Made by a program: the position numbers and the translations under genes. A stretch of 64,000 nt of DNA from Paraburkholderia atlantica (GTDB lineage Bacteria > Pseudomonadota > Gammaproteobacteria > Burkholderiales > Burkholderiaceae), in assembly GCF_009362785.1 (NCBI RefSeq), contig NZ_WHNQ01000020.1, forward strand, positions 84,226-148,225, written 5' to 3'. Within the stretch, counting starts at the first letter, position 1; each line of letters opens with the position of its first letter. Shown here one piece after another: positions 1 to 9,089 of this stretch. Under the pieces are notes generated by a model. That model did no database searches. It was not told where the DNA came from and saw only the letters and a list, made by a program, of their open reading frames with translations.

Positions 1-4
1 ATTC

Positions 5-1240
5 ATGGCCGAAACCGACGTAGCCGATCAACAGCAGACGGACGCGCATGCCCGCGCGGTGCGGGTGATCGCCGACGATGCGCAAGCCATTGCCGTCGCG
101 CATGAGCTGGCGCGGCGTATTGCGGCGGGTGCATCCGAGCGCGATCGCGAGCGCCGGTTGCCGCGCGAAGAGATCGAGTGGTTCTCGCAATCGGGGCTGT
201 GGGGCATCACGGTGCCGAAGGCGTATGGCGGCGCGGGTGTGTCGTTCGTCACGCTGACGGAGGTCATCAAGATCGTCTCTGCGGCCGATCCGTCGCTTGG
301 CCAGTTGCCGCAGAATCATTTCGGCCTGGTCGATGTGATTGTGTTGACAGGCACCGAAGAACAAAAGCGCTATTTCTTTGCGGAAATCCTGGCGGGCAAG
401 CGCTTCGGCAACGGCTTCTCCGAAAAGGGCACGAAGAACGTGCTCGATCTCAGGACCACGGTGCGGCGCGATGGCGACGACTATGTGATTGACGGCACGA
501 AGTTCTATTCGACAGGGGCACTATTCGCGCACTACGTGCCCGTGCTTGGGCTCGATGAAGAACGCAAAGCGTGGCTCGCGTATATCCCCAAGGGCACGGC
601 GGGCCTTGAGGTCATCGACGACTGGTCCGGCTTTGGCCAGCGTACGACGGCAAGCGGTACGGTCACGCTGGAAGACGTGCGCGTGCCGGCGTCGCACGTG
701 CTGCCTGCGCAGCGCGTTTCCGACGAACCAACACTCAATGGCCCCGTGTCGCAGATCATTCAGGCTGCCATCGATGCAGGCATCGCGAAAGCCGCCATCG
801 CCGATACGCTCGAATTCGTTCGCACGCGCGCGCGACCGTGGGTCGACAGCGGCGTCGACAAGGCCGGCGACGATCCGCTCACGCTGCGTGAAATCGGCCG
901 CCTGCATATCCAGCTGCATGCCGCCGAAGCGCTGCTCGAACGCGCTGCACGCGTGCTCGACGAATTGTCGGCCAAAGGCGCGACCACGGAAGACGATGTC
1001 GCGCGTGCCTCGGTCGCCGTCGGCGAGGCCAAGGTATTGACGACCGAAATCGCGCTGCTGGCCGGCGAAAAGCTCTTCGAACTCGCGGGCACGCAGTCGA
1101 CCCTGAGCGAACACAACTTCGACCGTCACTGGCGCAACGCGCGCACGCATACGCTGCACGATCCTGTCCGATGGAAGTATCACCTCGTCGGCAACTACTA
1201 TGTGAACGGCGTGAAACCGGCACGTCACGCATGGAACTGA
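5..1240 (+). CDS. SfnB/DszC-type acyl-CoA-dehydrogenase-fold sulfur oxidoreductase
   Basis: Protein of 411 aa with the acyl-CoA dehydrogenase fold: a helical N-terminus with GLWGITVPKAYGGAG near residues 64-78, a middle beta domain with QRTTASGTV (212-220), and the C-terminal motif RHWRNARTHTLHDP (374-387) typical of the SfnB/DszC branch rather than of true acyl-CoA dehydrogenases. Family members are FMNH2-dependent and act on sulfones or thiophene-type sulfur in the cytoplasm. The ATG at position 5 is taken as the start because the N-terminus matches the paralogs at 12298 and 13549; upstream sequence is outside the window. A binding-protein gene follows 38 bases later on the same strand, so they are probably cotranscribed. 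Substrate unknown. Confidence 0.88.
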   Translation: MAETDVADQQQTDAHARAVRVIADDAQAIAVAHELARRIAAGASERDRERRLPREEIEWFSQSGLWGITVPKAYGGAGVSFVTLTEVIKIVSAADPSLGQLPQNHFGLVDVIVLTGTEEQKRYFFAEILAGKRFGNGFSEKGTKNVLDLRTTVRRDGDDYVIDGTKFYSTGALFAHYVPVLGLDEERKAWLAYIPKGTAGLEVIDDWSGFGQRTTASGTVTLEDVRVPASHVLPAQRVSDEPTLNGPVSQIIQAAIDAGIAKAAIADTLEFVRTRARPWVDSGVDKAGDDPLTLREIGRLHIQLHAAEALLERAARVLDELSAKGATTEDDVARASVAVGEAKVLTTEIALLAGEKLFELAGTQSTLSEHNFDRHWRNARTHTLHDPVRWKYHLVGNYYVNGVKPARHAWN

Positions 1241-1278
1241 CGCTGCCGGTAATCAGGCATCAAACAAGGGGACTTTCG

Positions 1279-2349
1279 ATGAAATCGCTGTTTCAAAGCC
1301 GTTCGATCTGGGTGCGTGCGCTGGGCGCACTGACGTTGTGCTCGGCTGCCGTGCTGTCTGCGGTATCCGCACATTCCGAGCCGCTCAAAGGCGCACCGGC
1401 GCCGTTCGACAAGGGCGGTGTGCGGATCGCGCTCGTCAATTATCTGTCGACGGGTGACTTCTTCCAGGCTTACGAAGCGGGCGCGCAGAAGCAGGCCAGG
1501 GCGCTGGGTGTCGACTTGCGCATCTACGAGGGCCGCCAGGATGCGTCGGAGCAGCGCGAGCAGATCCAGCAGGCAATCAGCCTGGGTGTCTCGGCGATCA
1601 TCGTCAATCACGGCTTGCCGGAGTCGCTGAAAGATGTCGTGCAGCGTGCGCTGGACAAGGGCGTCAAGGTCGTCGCGTTCGACGTGGATCTCGCCAATCC
1701 GAAGGTGCCGCAAATCGAGCAGAGCGATCGCGATCTCGCGTCACTGTTGCTCGATCAGGCTGTGAAGGACAACGGCGACGCGTTCGCAGCGGGTTACGTG
1801 TATGTCGCGGGCTTCGCGCCGCTCGACAGGCGTGACGCCGTGTGGCGCGACTTCAAGCGCGCGCATCCGAACGTGCAGGAAAAGGCGCGTTGGGGCACGG
1901 TGGATAACCCGATCGCGCAGTCCGTTGCGAATCAGGCGTCGGCCGCGTACCGCGCGCATCCGGAGATTCGCGTCGTGTTCGCACCATACGACGAGTTTGC
2001 GCGCGGCGCCAAACTGGCCGCTGACGAAGCCAGACTGTCGTCGAAACTGCGCATTTACAGCGCGGACATTTCGACTGCCGATATCGAAGCGATCCGCGCG
2101 CCAGGCAGCGCCTGGGTGGCGACAGCGGCGACCAATCCCGCCGTGGTCGGCGCCGTGTCGGTACGTGCGGCGGCCCTACTGGTGGCAGGACAGGACCCGG
2201 GTCATCACATCGTGGTGAAGCCGACGCTGATCACGCGCGACGATCTGTTGAAAAACGACATCAAAACGATTGCGGACCTTGGCGAGAAATTCCCTGCCTT
2301 CCGTTCGAGTGAGGCGGCCACCGCTGCGTGGATTCCTGCCTCGCAATAA
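1279..2349 (+). CDS. Sugar-type ABC transporter periplasmic substrate-binding protein
   Basis: Protein of 356 aa with an N-terminal signal peptide (hydrophobic stretch around residues 10-28, cleavage after SAHS/E or nearby) and a periplasmic-binding-protein type 1 fold of the ribose/autoinducer group: VRIALVNYL at the first strand, a SAIIVNHGLPESLKDV hinge segment and a second lobe ending in TAAWIPASQ. The start ATG is preceded by AGGGG at a good distance. It follows the SfnB-type gene and has no transporter partner of its own downstream, so it may use permeases encoded upstream of the window. A decayed close paralog lies at 61262-61530, at the other end of the window. Confidence 0.85.
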   Translation: MKSLFQSRSIWVRALGALTLCSAAVLSAVSAHSEPLKGAPAPFDKGGVRIALVNYLSTGDFFQAYEAGAQKQARALGVDLRIYEGRQDASEQREQIQQAISLGVSAIIVNHGLPESLKDVVQRALDKGVKVVAFDVDLANPKVPQIEQSDRDLASLLLDQAVKDNGDAFAAGYVYVAGFAPLDRRDAVWRDFKRAHPNVQEKARWGTVDNPIAQSVANQASAAYRAHPEIRVVFAPYDEFARGAKLAADEARLSSKLRIYSADISTADIEAIRAPGSAWVATAATNPAVVGAVSVRAAALLVAGQDPGHHIVVKPTLITRDDLLKNDIKTIADLGEKFPAFRSSEAATAAWIPASQ

Positions 2350-2448
2350 GCCGCGAGAAACGTGGCACAGGCTGGCAGTGTCGAAGCGTCACTTCGAACC
2401 GCTGCAAAACGAAGGCCGCGTACAACGCGCGGTACTCACGCTCCAACG

Positions 2449-2648
2449 TACAGCTATCGTCGAAGCCGTAGCCGGTCGGCTGGACGATGACCGCGCGCGT
2501 GAGACCTAGCGCCTTTTGCACTTGCCGGCATGCGCTCAGTAGGCGGCGGAGCAGCGCTCGCGTGCGGCGCGAACGGATAGCCCTCTTCGTAGATATGGAT
2601 GTGGCAATCGCTTGGGCCTGGGTGCATCGCTGCCAGAGTCGGATTCAT
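2449..2648 (-). pseudogene. Amidohydrolase remnant (N-terminal, frameshifted)
   Basis: The first 35 or so codons encode a metal-hydrolase N-terminus with DCHIHIYEEGYPFAP, like D-galactarolactone isomerase/2-pyrone-4,6-dicarboxylate hydrolase-type amidohydrolases. The continuation, ALGLTRAVIVQPTGYGF, is present but in another frame, entered near 2521, and homology stops near 2449. The rest of the roughly 280-residue enzyme is missing. It lies directly downstream of the 2-hydroxyacid dehydrogenase remnant and was probably the last gene of the sugar-type transporter operon. Confidence 0.7.
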
Positions 2649-2654
2649 AGGATG

Positions 2655-2945
2655 TCAGAGGCTGGTGGAGACCGACGACGGCGTGGCCGTGTTCCCACCG
2701 CTTGCGAATCGGCCTACGCGGCTCGCGCGGGCCGCATTGACCGCAACCTCCGGTATGGCTCCTCGCAGCATTGCTTCGACTTGCGACACTGTTTCGAGCG
2801 CCTGATGTTCGGTTGCCTGCGGCGTAAGACCGCCGATATACGGTGTCGCGATCACCTTCCGATGCCGCGCGAGAACCCGCGACGGCATCTGATCCGCTTC
2901 ACTGCCGACATCCAGCGCGCAACCCGCCAGAGCGTGCCGAGCAAT
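2655..2945 (-). pseudogene. 2-hydroxyacid dehydrogenase remnant (C-terminal)
   Basis: Only about 95 C-terminal codons of a D-isomer-specific 2-hydroxyacid dehydrogenase remain, with ALDVGSEADQMPS and the catalytic-domain motif ATPYIGGLTPQATEHQ followed by the closing helix. The reading frame stays open upstream into the neighbouring permease gene but loses all homology there, so the N-terminal NAD-binding domain is gone. The remnant starts within 10 bases of the permease stop, pointing to a deletion that joined the permease end to the dehydrogenase tail. It probably once acted on the sugar acid or lactone imported by this transporter. Confidence 0.7.
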
Positions 2946-2953
2946 GCGGAACG

Positions 2954-3913
2954 CTAGGCCTGTTGCTCGCTCCGCGACGCGAAGCTGAACGCCAGCACCG
3001 CGAAGATCAGCACGCCCGTGGCGACCTGCTGCCAGTAGAAGTTCCAGCCGATCAGCAACAGCCCGTTTGCCACCAGGCTCAGCAGCAGCACGCCGAGTAG
3101 CGTGCCGGGCACATTGGGCCGCCGCGCGCGCGACAGCGTCGTACCGATGAAGGTCGCGCCGATGGCGTTGAGCAGATAGCCGTTGCCAGCTTGCGGCACA
3201 TAGGCTTTCACCATCGATGACAGCAGCAGGCCCACCACGCCATAGATCAGCGCGCCCGCCACGAAAGTTGCCGCGACAATGACCGCAACCGGCAGGCCCG
3301 AATAACGAGCGACGCCGGGTTGCGTACCGAGTGCGGCACTGTAGCGGCCGAACACCGAATGCGCGAGCGACACGTGTACGACTAACGCGAGCGCCGCCAC
3401 GATCCACAAGGGCACCGGTACGCCGGCGCACGTGCCGTGCGCGAGCGCGCCGAACAGCGGCGGCAACGGGAGGCCCAGCAGGTAGACGGGTTGGCCGCCA
3501 TCGGTCGCAAGCTGCTGCAGAGTCTGGCCGATGAAGAGCGTGCCGAGCGTCGCCAGAAATGGTGCGATGCCGAGGGCCGCCACCAGCATGCCGTTGAACG
3601 CGCCCACCAGCAGCGCTGCGCCGAGCGCGGCCACGGCGGCCAGCGGTACCCCCACGTGATGTGCGCTCAAAAGGACGAAAACGAGGCTGCTAACGTCGAT
3701 AGCCGTGCCAAGCGACAGGTCGACGGCGCCGATCGATAGGGCAAGGGTCATGCCGAGCGCAGCAATCGCCAGCAGCGCGAAATCGTTGAGCAGCACATTG
3801 CCTAGATTGCGGGGCTGCGCAAATCCTGGCGAGCACACCGCGAAGAATACGCTGACGGCGACCAGCGCGCCCGGCAGCGAAAAGCGCTGGATGCGCACGA
3901 GCCGATCAGTCAT
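2954..3913 (-). CDS. Sugar-type ABC transporter permease (RbsC-like), second of pair
   Basis: About 319 aa, strongly hydrophobic with 8-10 predicted membrane helices; contains the BPD_transp_2 signature region with GAVDLSLGTAID and, near the C-terminus, GATFIGTTLSRARRPNVPGTLLG. It is the second of two permeases of a sugar-type importer in the inner membrane. The ATG at 3913 overlaps the preceding permease gene by 8 bases; an ATG at 3919 is an alternative. Downstream only metabolic-gene remnants remain. Confidence 0.85.
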   Translation of the reverse strand: MTDRLVRIQRFSLPGALVAVSVFFAVCSPGFAQPRNLGNVLLNDFALLAIAALGMTLALSIGAVDLSLGTAIDVSSLVFVLLSAHHVGVPLAAVAALGAALLVGAFNGMLVAALGIAPFLATLGTLFIGQTLQQLATDGGQPVYLLGLPLPPLFGALAHGTCAGVPVPLWIVAALALVVHVSLAHSVFGRYSAALGTQPGVARYSGLPVAVIVAATFVAGALIYGVVGLLLSSMVKAYVPQAGNGYLLNAIGATFIGTTLSRARRPNVPGTLLGVLLLSLVANGLLLIGWNFYWQQVATGVLIFAVLAFSFASRSEQQA

Positions 3914-4970
3914 GAGCATGCGTTCCGAGGTGACGGCGACGCAGCAGCGCCGTGGTGGAGACGACGAACAGAATCAGCGCTCCTTCCACGCCGTTGACCC
4001 AGTAACTGGAGACGTTGTCGAGCTGAAACCCGTTGCTGACGACGCCGATGAAGAGCACGGCCAGCAGCGTGCCCGGCATCGTCGGCACCATGCGCCGCGA
4101 GAAAACCACGCCGAGCAGCGCCGCTGCCACTACGGCCAGCAGGTTTTCGCCCGCGCCGGGCGAACTGCCGCTCAGGAGCGCCGACGACGCCAGCGCGGCG
4201 AGCGCCGCCGCGAAGCCGCCGAGCAGATAGCTTGCGGCCGCATAAGCGCGCACATTCAATCCCGCCGCGCGGGCTGCCTGGGCGTCTTCGCCGCACGCGC
4301 GCAGGCGCAGCCCGAATGGCGTGTAGTGCACCAGCAGAGTGACGAGCACGGCGACGGCGAGCAACGCCGTCGCAAGATGCGGGATACCTGATGCGCCTTC
4401 GCCGATCAGGAAGGCGAGCAGTGGGGAAGTAGCCGGCACCGAGGTGTTCTGCGTGAGCACGAGTTCGAGGCCCGCGCAAAGGTTCATCGTTGTGAGCGTG
4501 GCAAGCAGCGGCAGGATGCGCAGGCCGAGCACCGCGAAGGCATTGAGCGCGCCGATCGTCACGCCCGCCGTGAGCGCGAGGCCGACCGCGCCCGCGCTCG
4601 ACACACCCGCACGCAGTGCCACCGCATGAGCCGCGGCGCATAGACCCATGTTGGCGGCGATCGACAGATCCAGGCCACCTTTGATCGAGTCCGCGCCGCC
4701 GCCGATCAGCACTGCGGTGAGACCGAACCCGAGCGCGCCGAGCACCGCCGACTGCTGCACGATATTGGCGAGATTGGCGAGCGTGAGAAAGAGCGGGGAG
4801 GTCGCCGCGAAGACCGCGAACACCAGTGCAAAGGCCAGCACGGCGCCGCCGCGCAGCCAGAATTGCGCGCCAGGGGCGTCTGGCTGGGGCGTCGTCGAAC
4901 CGGTGCGATCACTGGCGAGATCGTCGTTGCCGCGCAGCGCATCCAGGCGCTCGATCACCTTGCCGATCAT
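3906..4970 (-). CDS. Sugar-type ABC transporter permease (RbsC-like), first of pair
   Basis: Protein of 354 aa with multiple membrane helices of the BPD_transp_2 family. It carries DSIKGGLDLSIAANMG, the counterpart of the DLSLG segment in its partner, and a C-terminal RRMVPTMPGTLL region. The N-terminal 35 residues are polar and cytoplasmic. The ATG at 4970 overlaps the ATPase stop by four bases (ATGA), so the two are translationally coupled. With its partner it should form the membrane channel of the importer. Confidence 0.87.
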   Translation of the reverse strand: MIGKVIERLDALRGNDDLASDRTGSTTPQPDAPGAQFWLRGGAVLAFALVFAVFAATSPLFLTLANLANIVQQSAVLGALGFGLTAVLIGGGADSIKGGLDLSIAANMGLCAAAHAVALRAGVSSAGAVGLALTAGVTIGALNAFAVLGLRILPLLATLTTMNLCAGLELVLTQNTSVPATSPLLAFLIGEGASGIPHLATALLAVAVLVTLLVHYTPFGLRLRACGEDAQAARAAGLNVRAYAAASYLLGGFAAALAALASSALLSGSSPGAGENLLAVVAAALLGVVFSRRMVPTMPGTLLAVLFIGVVSNGFQLDNVSSYWVNGVEGALILFVVSTTALLRRRHLGTHAHD

Positions 4971-6553
4971 GCTGCATTCTCCTGTTTCGGCGCGCTTTCT
5001 TCGGGCGACCGCGCGAGCGTGGCCCACGCGAGCAGGTCCTGGGCATGGGCAGCGTGCGAGGGCACGTTCTGGACGATTGCACCACGCGCAAGCACGAGTA
5101 CGCGGTCGGTCACCTCGAGCAGTTCGTGCAGATCGCTGGAGAAAATCAGCACGGCCGCGCCTTCAGCCACGAGCGCATCGATGAGGCGATAGATGTCTGC
5201 TTTCGCGCCGACGTCCACGCCGACTGTCGGCTCGTCGAGGATATAGATGGCCGCGCCGTCGTCTGTCTTGCGGCTGAGCCACTTGCCGAGCGCAACTTTC
5301 TGCTGGTTACCGCCCGAGAGATGACGCACAGGCGCTTGCGGGCCAGGCGTGCGCACGCCGAGCGTGTCGATCAGTGCACATGCTGACGCGGTCTCGCGGC
5401 GCGTATTCAATACGCCAAAGCGGCTGAAGCGCGCGAGGCTCGGCAGTGAAAGGTTGTCGCGCACGGACAGTGCAGTCGCGACACCTTGGCGGCGTCGATC
5501 CTCAGGCACGAAAGCGATGCCCTGGCGCACTGCGTCGGCCGGTCGGCACAAGCGCACGGCCTTGCCGCGCACACGCAATTCGCCACGGACTCCGCGCTCC
5601 AGGCCGAACAGGCTGCGCACCAGAGGCTTGCCGCCCGAGCCGACCAGCCCCGTTACGCCCAGCACTTCGCCCCGCCTTAGCGCGAAGGACAACGGCCCGA
5701 AGCGTCCCGGGGCGCAGAGATCTCGTGCTTCAAGCACTACCTCCCGGGGCGATGCGTTTTCACGGCGCGAACGCGCCGCAGGCTGTGTGCCGATCATCGC
5801 CGAGACAAGCGCGTCGACAGTCGTGTCGCGCGCATCGACGTGCGCCACATCGACGCCATCGCGCAATACCGTCACGTGGTCGCACAGCGACGCTATCTCG
5901 TTCAGATAGTGCGAGACATAGAGGATCGTGAGGCCGCGTGCACGGAGGCGATCAATCGTCTGCAACAGGCGCTCGACCTCGCGGCTCACGAGCGCGGCGG
6001 TCGGCTCATCGAACACGAGGATGCGCGGCGTGCGCATGAGCGCGCGCGTGATCTGTACGATCTGCTGCTCTGCGACGCTCAATTCGCCGATCAGACGCTC
6101 CGGTGGCAACGCGATGTCGAAATGCTCGGCCAGCGCCTCGTTCGCGCGGCGGCGCATGCGGCGCAAATCGAGCGGCAGCAGGGCGCGCAGACGGCGCACG
6201 CCGGGCACGGCTACTGGCTCGTCGCCGAGCGCGAGCGCTTCGGCCACCGTGAATGTCGGTGAGAGCAGACGCTCCTGATGAATGAAGGCAATCTCGCTGC
6301 GCACTCCCGCGCCAATCTCAACGCCATCGACCTCAATCTCGCCCGCGTCCGCTCGCTCGAGCCCCGCGAGAATCTTGATGAGCGTAGATTTCCCGGCGCC
6401 GTTCTGGCCAATCAGTCCATGCACCGTGCCCCGCGCGGCGCTCAACGATGCGCCACGCAGCGCCTGCACGCCGCCGTACTGCTTCGAGAGAGCGCGCAGT
6501 TCGAGGGCGGGCGCAATGGCTGGGGCCCGCTTGCCGTTGAGCGGCTCACTCAT
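4967..6553 (-). CDS. Sugar-type ABC transporter ATPase (tandem domains)
   Basis: Protein of 528 aa with two ABC domains in tandem, as in RbsA/MglA. The first has Walker A GQNGAGKST (49-57), signature LSVAEQQIVQI and Walker B ILVFDEPTA. The second has a degenerate Walker A (GLVGSGGKP) but an intact LSGGNQQKV signature and YILDEPTVG Walker B, which is normal for this family. The open frame extends upstream into the binding-protein gene, but the ATG at 6553 overlaps that gene's stop as ATGA and starts the conserved N-terminus. Confidence 0.9.
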   Translation of the reverse strand: MSEPLNGKRAPAIAPALELRALSKQYGGVQALRGASLSAARGTVHGLIGQNGAGKSTLIKILAGLERADAGEIEVDGVEIGAGVRSEIAFIHQERLLSPTFTVAEALALGDEPVAVPGVRRLRALLPLDLRRMRRRANEALAEHFDIALPPERLIGELSVAEQQIVQITRALMRTPRILVFDEPTAALVSREVERLLQTIDRLRARGLTILYVSHYLNEIASLCDHVTVLRDGVDVAHVDARDTTVDALVSAMIGTQPAARSRRENASPREVVLEARDLCAPGRFGPLSFALRRGEVLGVTGLVGSGGKPLVRSLFGLERGVRGELRVRGKAVRLCRPADAVRQGIAFVPEDRRRQGVATALSVRDNLSLPSLARFSRFGVLNTRRETASACALIDTLGVRTPGPQAPVRHLSGGNQQKVALGKWLSRKTDDGAAIYILDEPTVGVDVGAKADIYRLIDALVAEGAAVLIFSSDLHELLEVTDRVLVLARGAIVQNVPSHAAHAQDLLAWATLARSPEESAPKQENAA

Positions 6554-7584
6554 TTCGAGGCGAGCTGGCCGGACTGCGCGGACTGACCGAGCGTCTTCTG
6601 CACTTCGGCAGCGTTGTCCTTGGTCACGAGAATCGACGGGACGTAAGTGTAGGGCGGCAGATTGCGCTCGCCACCGAGATAGCGCGCGACATTGTCGACG
6701 GCGGTCTTGCCGATCAGCGCGGGCTGCTGCGCCACCACAGCGGCAGCGCTCGACTTCGGATCCTTGACTAGCGACACCACGTCCGGACTGCCGTCGACGG
6801 CATAGGTGCGAATCTCGCTGCGATGCGCTGCATCGACGGCCTGGGTCGCCCCCACCTGCGGCACGTCCCACGCGGCCCAGATCGCCGAGATTTGCCCCTT
6901 GGGGTATTTCGTGAGCAACTGGCTCACCTGCGCATAGGCGCTCTGCACGGTGTTGGGAATCACATCGCGCAATTCCGGCTCGATGATGTGCACCTTCGGG
7001 TAATACTTGAGCACGGCCTTCAACTGGTCGTAACGGATCGCGCACACGGGCACGCCGTAGAAGCCGTTGAATACGAGTATGTTGCCTTCACCATGGATGT
7101 CGTTGACGAGTTTGAGCGCCAGTTGTTCGCCGATGAAAAAATTGTCCGATGTGGTGGCGTTGAGGCTCGACGGCGACGCCGTATCGATGGTGAACAGCGG
7201 GATGCCGGCCTGGCGAATTTTTTGCAACCACGGCTCCAGCACAGTCGCGGTACCGAGCTGCTCGATGATGGCGTCGGGCTTCTGTGCGATGAGCGTCTGT
7301 ATCTGCGCGATCTGGCGATTGTCGTTACGGCCCGCGTCAAGCGCGATCGGCGTGCCGCCCAGACGCTTCACCTCGTCGATGGCGCCTTGATAGGCTTTCA
7401 GATCCCAGTAGTGGTCCGTGCCCACCGCCGTAATACCTATGCGCTTGCCTTTGAGCGAAGGTACATCGGCATCACCTTGGGCGTGGGCTACGGCGTTGAA
7501 TCCTGTCAATACGCCGAGGGCGATGGCAAGCGCGGCAGCGGCGCGTTTGATCGGAGCGAAGGAGCGGGTTGTCTCGCGGTTCAT
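6550..7584 (-). CDS. Sugar-type ABC transporter periplasmic substrate-binding protein
   Basis: Protein of 344 aa with a signal peptide ending AHAQG (hydrophobic core around residues 12-28) and a Peripla_BP_4 fold: KRIGITAVGTDHYWD, a DAIIEQLGT hinge and TYAVDGSPDVV. It is the first gene of a binding protein-ATPase-permease-permease operon on the minus strand. The remnants downstream (2-hydroxyacid dehydrogenase, amidohydrolase) suggest a sugar-acid or lactone substrate, but this is inference; in this island an organosulfur substrate is also possible. The start ATG at 7584 is chosen because the signal peptide begins there. Confidence 0.87.
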   Translation of the reverse strand: MNRETTRSFAPIKRAAAALAIALGVLTGFNAVAHAQGDADVPSLKGKRIGITAVGTDHYWDLKAYQGAIDEVKRLGGTPIALDAGRNDNRQIAQIQTLIAQKPDAIIEQLGTATVLEPWLQKIRQAGIPLFTIDTASPSSLNATTSDNFFIGEQLALKLVNDIHGEGNILVFNGFYGVPVCAIRYDQLKAVLKYYPKVHIIEPELRDVIPNTVQSAYAQVSQLLTKYPKGQISAIWAAWDVPQVGATQAVDAAHRSEIRTYAVDGSPDVVSLVKDPKSSAAAVVAQQPALIGKTAVDNVARYLGGERNLPPYTYVPSILVTKDNAAEVQKTLGQSAQSGQLASK

Positions 7585-7825
7585 GTCGTAGTCGATTCGT
7601 TGTCCAGGCTTTCGCCGTGTGAAGGGGGAAGTCGCACTGTGCTGCGAATCTAAACCGCATGGACGGAGAAGGTGAAACATCGAATTGAGCTAAAGATAGT
7701 TGGCACTGGATGGAATACTTTCCGGGGAATCGCTGTGGAAGCCGGGCGCCAGGTGTTGGGTGCTGAGCATCGCAAGTCGCGCGCTGTCGATGAGGAGCAT
7801 CGATTCATGAACGCTGGATTGTCCA

Positions 7826-8120
7826 ATGGAGCATAACGCGTATATCTCGCTCGATACGGGCAAGATCTGGCGGACTTCCCATTCGAGTGACGCGTTCGAC
7901 GAGGAGCTCTCTGACAATCGTTATGTGGCGATACCGCATAAGAACGAGTTTGATCTCGGAGGACATCACGCCTTGCGCTTTGTCGCACAAGGAGTTGCGT
8001 GCGCGTTACGGGCAGGTCGAGGGATTCTTGCGGCGGCAGGGGGCCTGTGCGCGTTTCAAAGGTTTGCTCGAGCGTGAAGGCGTTCTCGAGCGTTGGTATT
8101 CGCTGGAGGCCGAGCCGGTC
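7826..8120 (+). pseudogene. UPF0158-family protein remnant (frameshifted)
   Basis: The first part reads MEHNAYISLDTGKI and then DEELSDNRYVAIPHKNEFDL, recognisable as the UPF0158 family. Near 7980 the frame changes by one, and the family's second half continues as RYGQVEGFLRRQGACARFKG and LEREGVLERWYSLEAE. The C-terminal residues after about 8120 are lost where it meets a YhcG remnant on the opposite strand. Function of the family is unknown to me. The gene is clearly broken. Confidence 0.75.
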
Positions 8121-8527
8121 GGCGAAGTCCGTGACGGCGCTGCCGGCACGCGCATGCGCCGCCGTCTCGATCTGCATGGTCAGCACGCTGCGCGACCAGC
8201 CGCGCTCGAGCGATTTTTCTGCGTACCAGAGCCGCTGGGCGCCGTCGTCCAGCTTGTCGAGCAGCGTGACGACATGCGACCACGGTAATTGTGCAACGGG
8301 CTGTTGCACAAATTCCGGCTGCGGAAAGGCTTGCGCCAGGGCTCGCATGTACTTGAGGTTGCGCGAGGAGAATCCGCGCATGTCGGGAAAGGCTGCCCAG
8401 CCTTGCTGCTCCTGCCGCTCGAGAATGTCGCGGCCGATCTGCCAATACAGGGTGACCAGCTCGCGATTTGCGCTGACCACGGCGCGTTGTGACGCGCGCG
8501 CTCGACGCGCTGCTTGAGCTCGGCCAT
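8117..8527 (-). pseudogene. YhcG/DUF1016-type PDDEXK nuclease remnant
   Basis: Begins MAELKQRVERARHNA in one frame, then near 8482 shifts frame to SANRELVTLYWQIGRDILE and continues through FPDMRGFSSRNLKYMR, LPWSHVVTLLDKLDD and WYAEKSLERGWSRSVL. About a dozen codons normally found between QQGW and AAFPDMRG are missing. Homology ends near 8117, so the C-terminal nuclease domain is absent. At least two lesions plus truncation make it nonfunctional. An AT-rich stretch at 8540-8580 may be its old promoter. Confidence 0.78.
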
Positions 8528-8849
8528 CGCATCGCATCAAAAATATTGATAAATTATGTTATGTCAAATAATGTTGACGGAAAGCTCGCGCGCGCCTTGC
8601 CAATGAGATTCACGGAGATGGACACCCGTACGCCAATGCTTTCGCGCTTTCGCGCTTTCGGGCTTTCCGCTCATCGCTCATCACGCGTATTGACCATACC
8701 AGTGCAATGAATCTCTGGTGCGGATTTTCTGGCGCTTGATAGTACTGCGCGACCTAAAGAATTGAGATCTGCCCTCCGTCTTGCTACTGCTGCAATGCGA
8801 GCGCAACGCGGTCGAGTACGTGCTGATTCAGTACCGGCATTGGCGAGAG
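8528..8849. other. Intergenic stretch without a recognisable gene
   Basis: Contains an AT-rich segment (about 8540-8580) upstream of the YhcG remnant and short direct repeats of TTTCGCGC near 8640-8660. No coding region or RNA gene could be supported. A short open frame near 8781-8860 gave no recognisable homology. Confidence 0.5.
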
Positions 8850-9046
8850 TCGTTCGAGAAACGTTTTACCCTCGGGACTGGCAGGCCGTCAGCACCGACC
8901 AATTCATCGAGGTCGTTGACTCGTACATTCGCTGGTACAACGAGAAACGGATCAAGATCTCGCTTGGCGCACTCAGTCCGGTTGAATACCGGGAGAGTCT
9001 CCGGCTGACAATATAAACCAGTCCAAGAATTCCGCCGCACCCACTG
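8850..9046 (+). mobile_element. IS3-family transposase remnant (3' end only)
   Basis: The end of an IS3-type orfB: FYPRDWQAVSTDQFIEVVDS and YIRWYNEKRIKISLGALSP (8862-9016), the integrase-core C-terminus just after the catalytic Glu region. It is followed by a right-end sequence beginning AGTCCAAGAATT, shared with the larger IS3 copy at 61540-62395. The rest of the element is missing. It directly adjoins the zinc-ribbon remnant, so its insertion may have truncated that gene. Confidence 0.75.
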
Positions 9047-9089
9047 TGCGGACATTTCAGAATGGCTTTGACATTTAGTGTAGGTCCCA

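Noticed and set aside
6554..7045. Upstream extension of the sugar-type ATPase
   Set aside because: It overlaps the binding-protein gene in another frame; the ATGA junction at 6550-6553 marks the real start.
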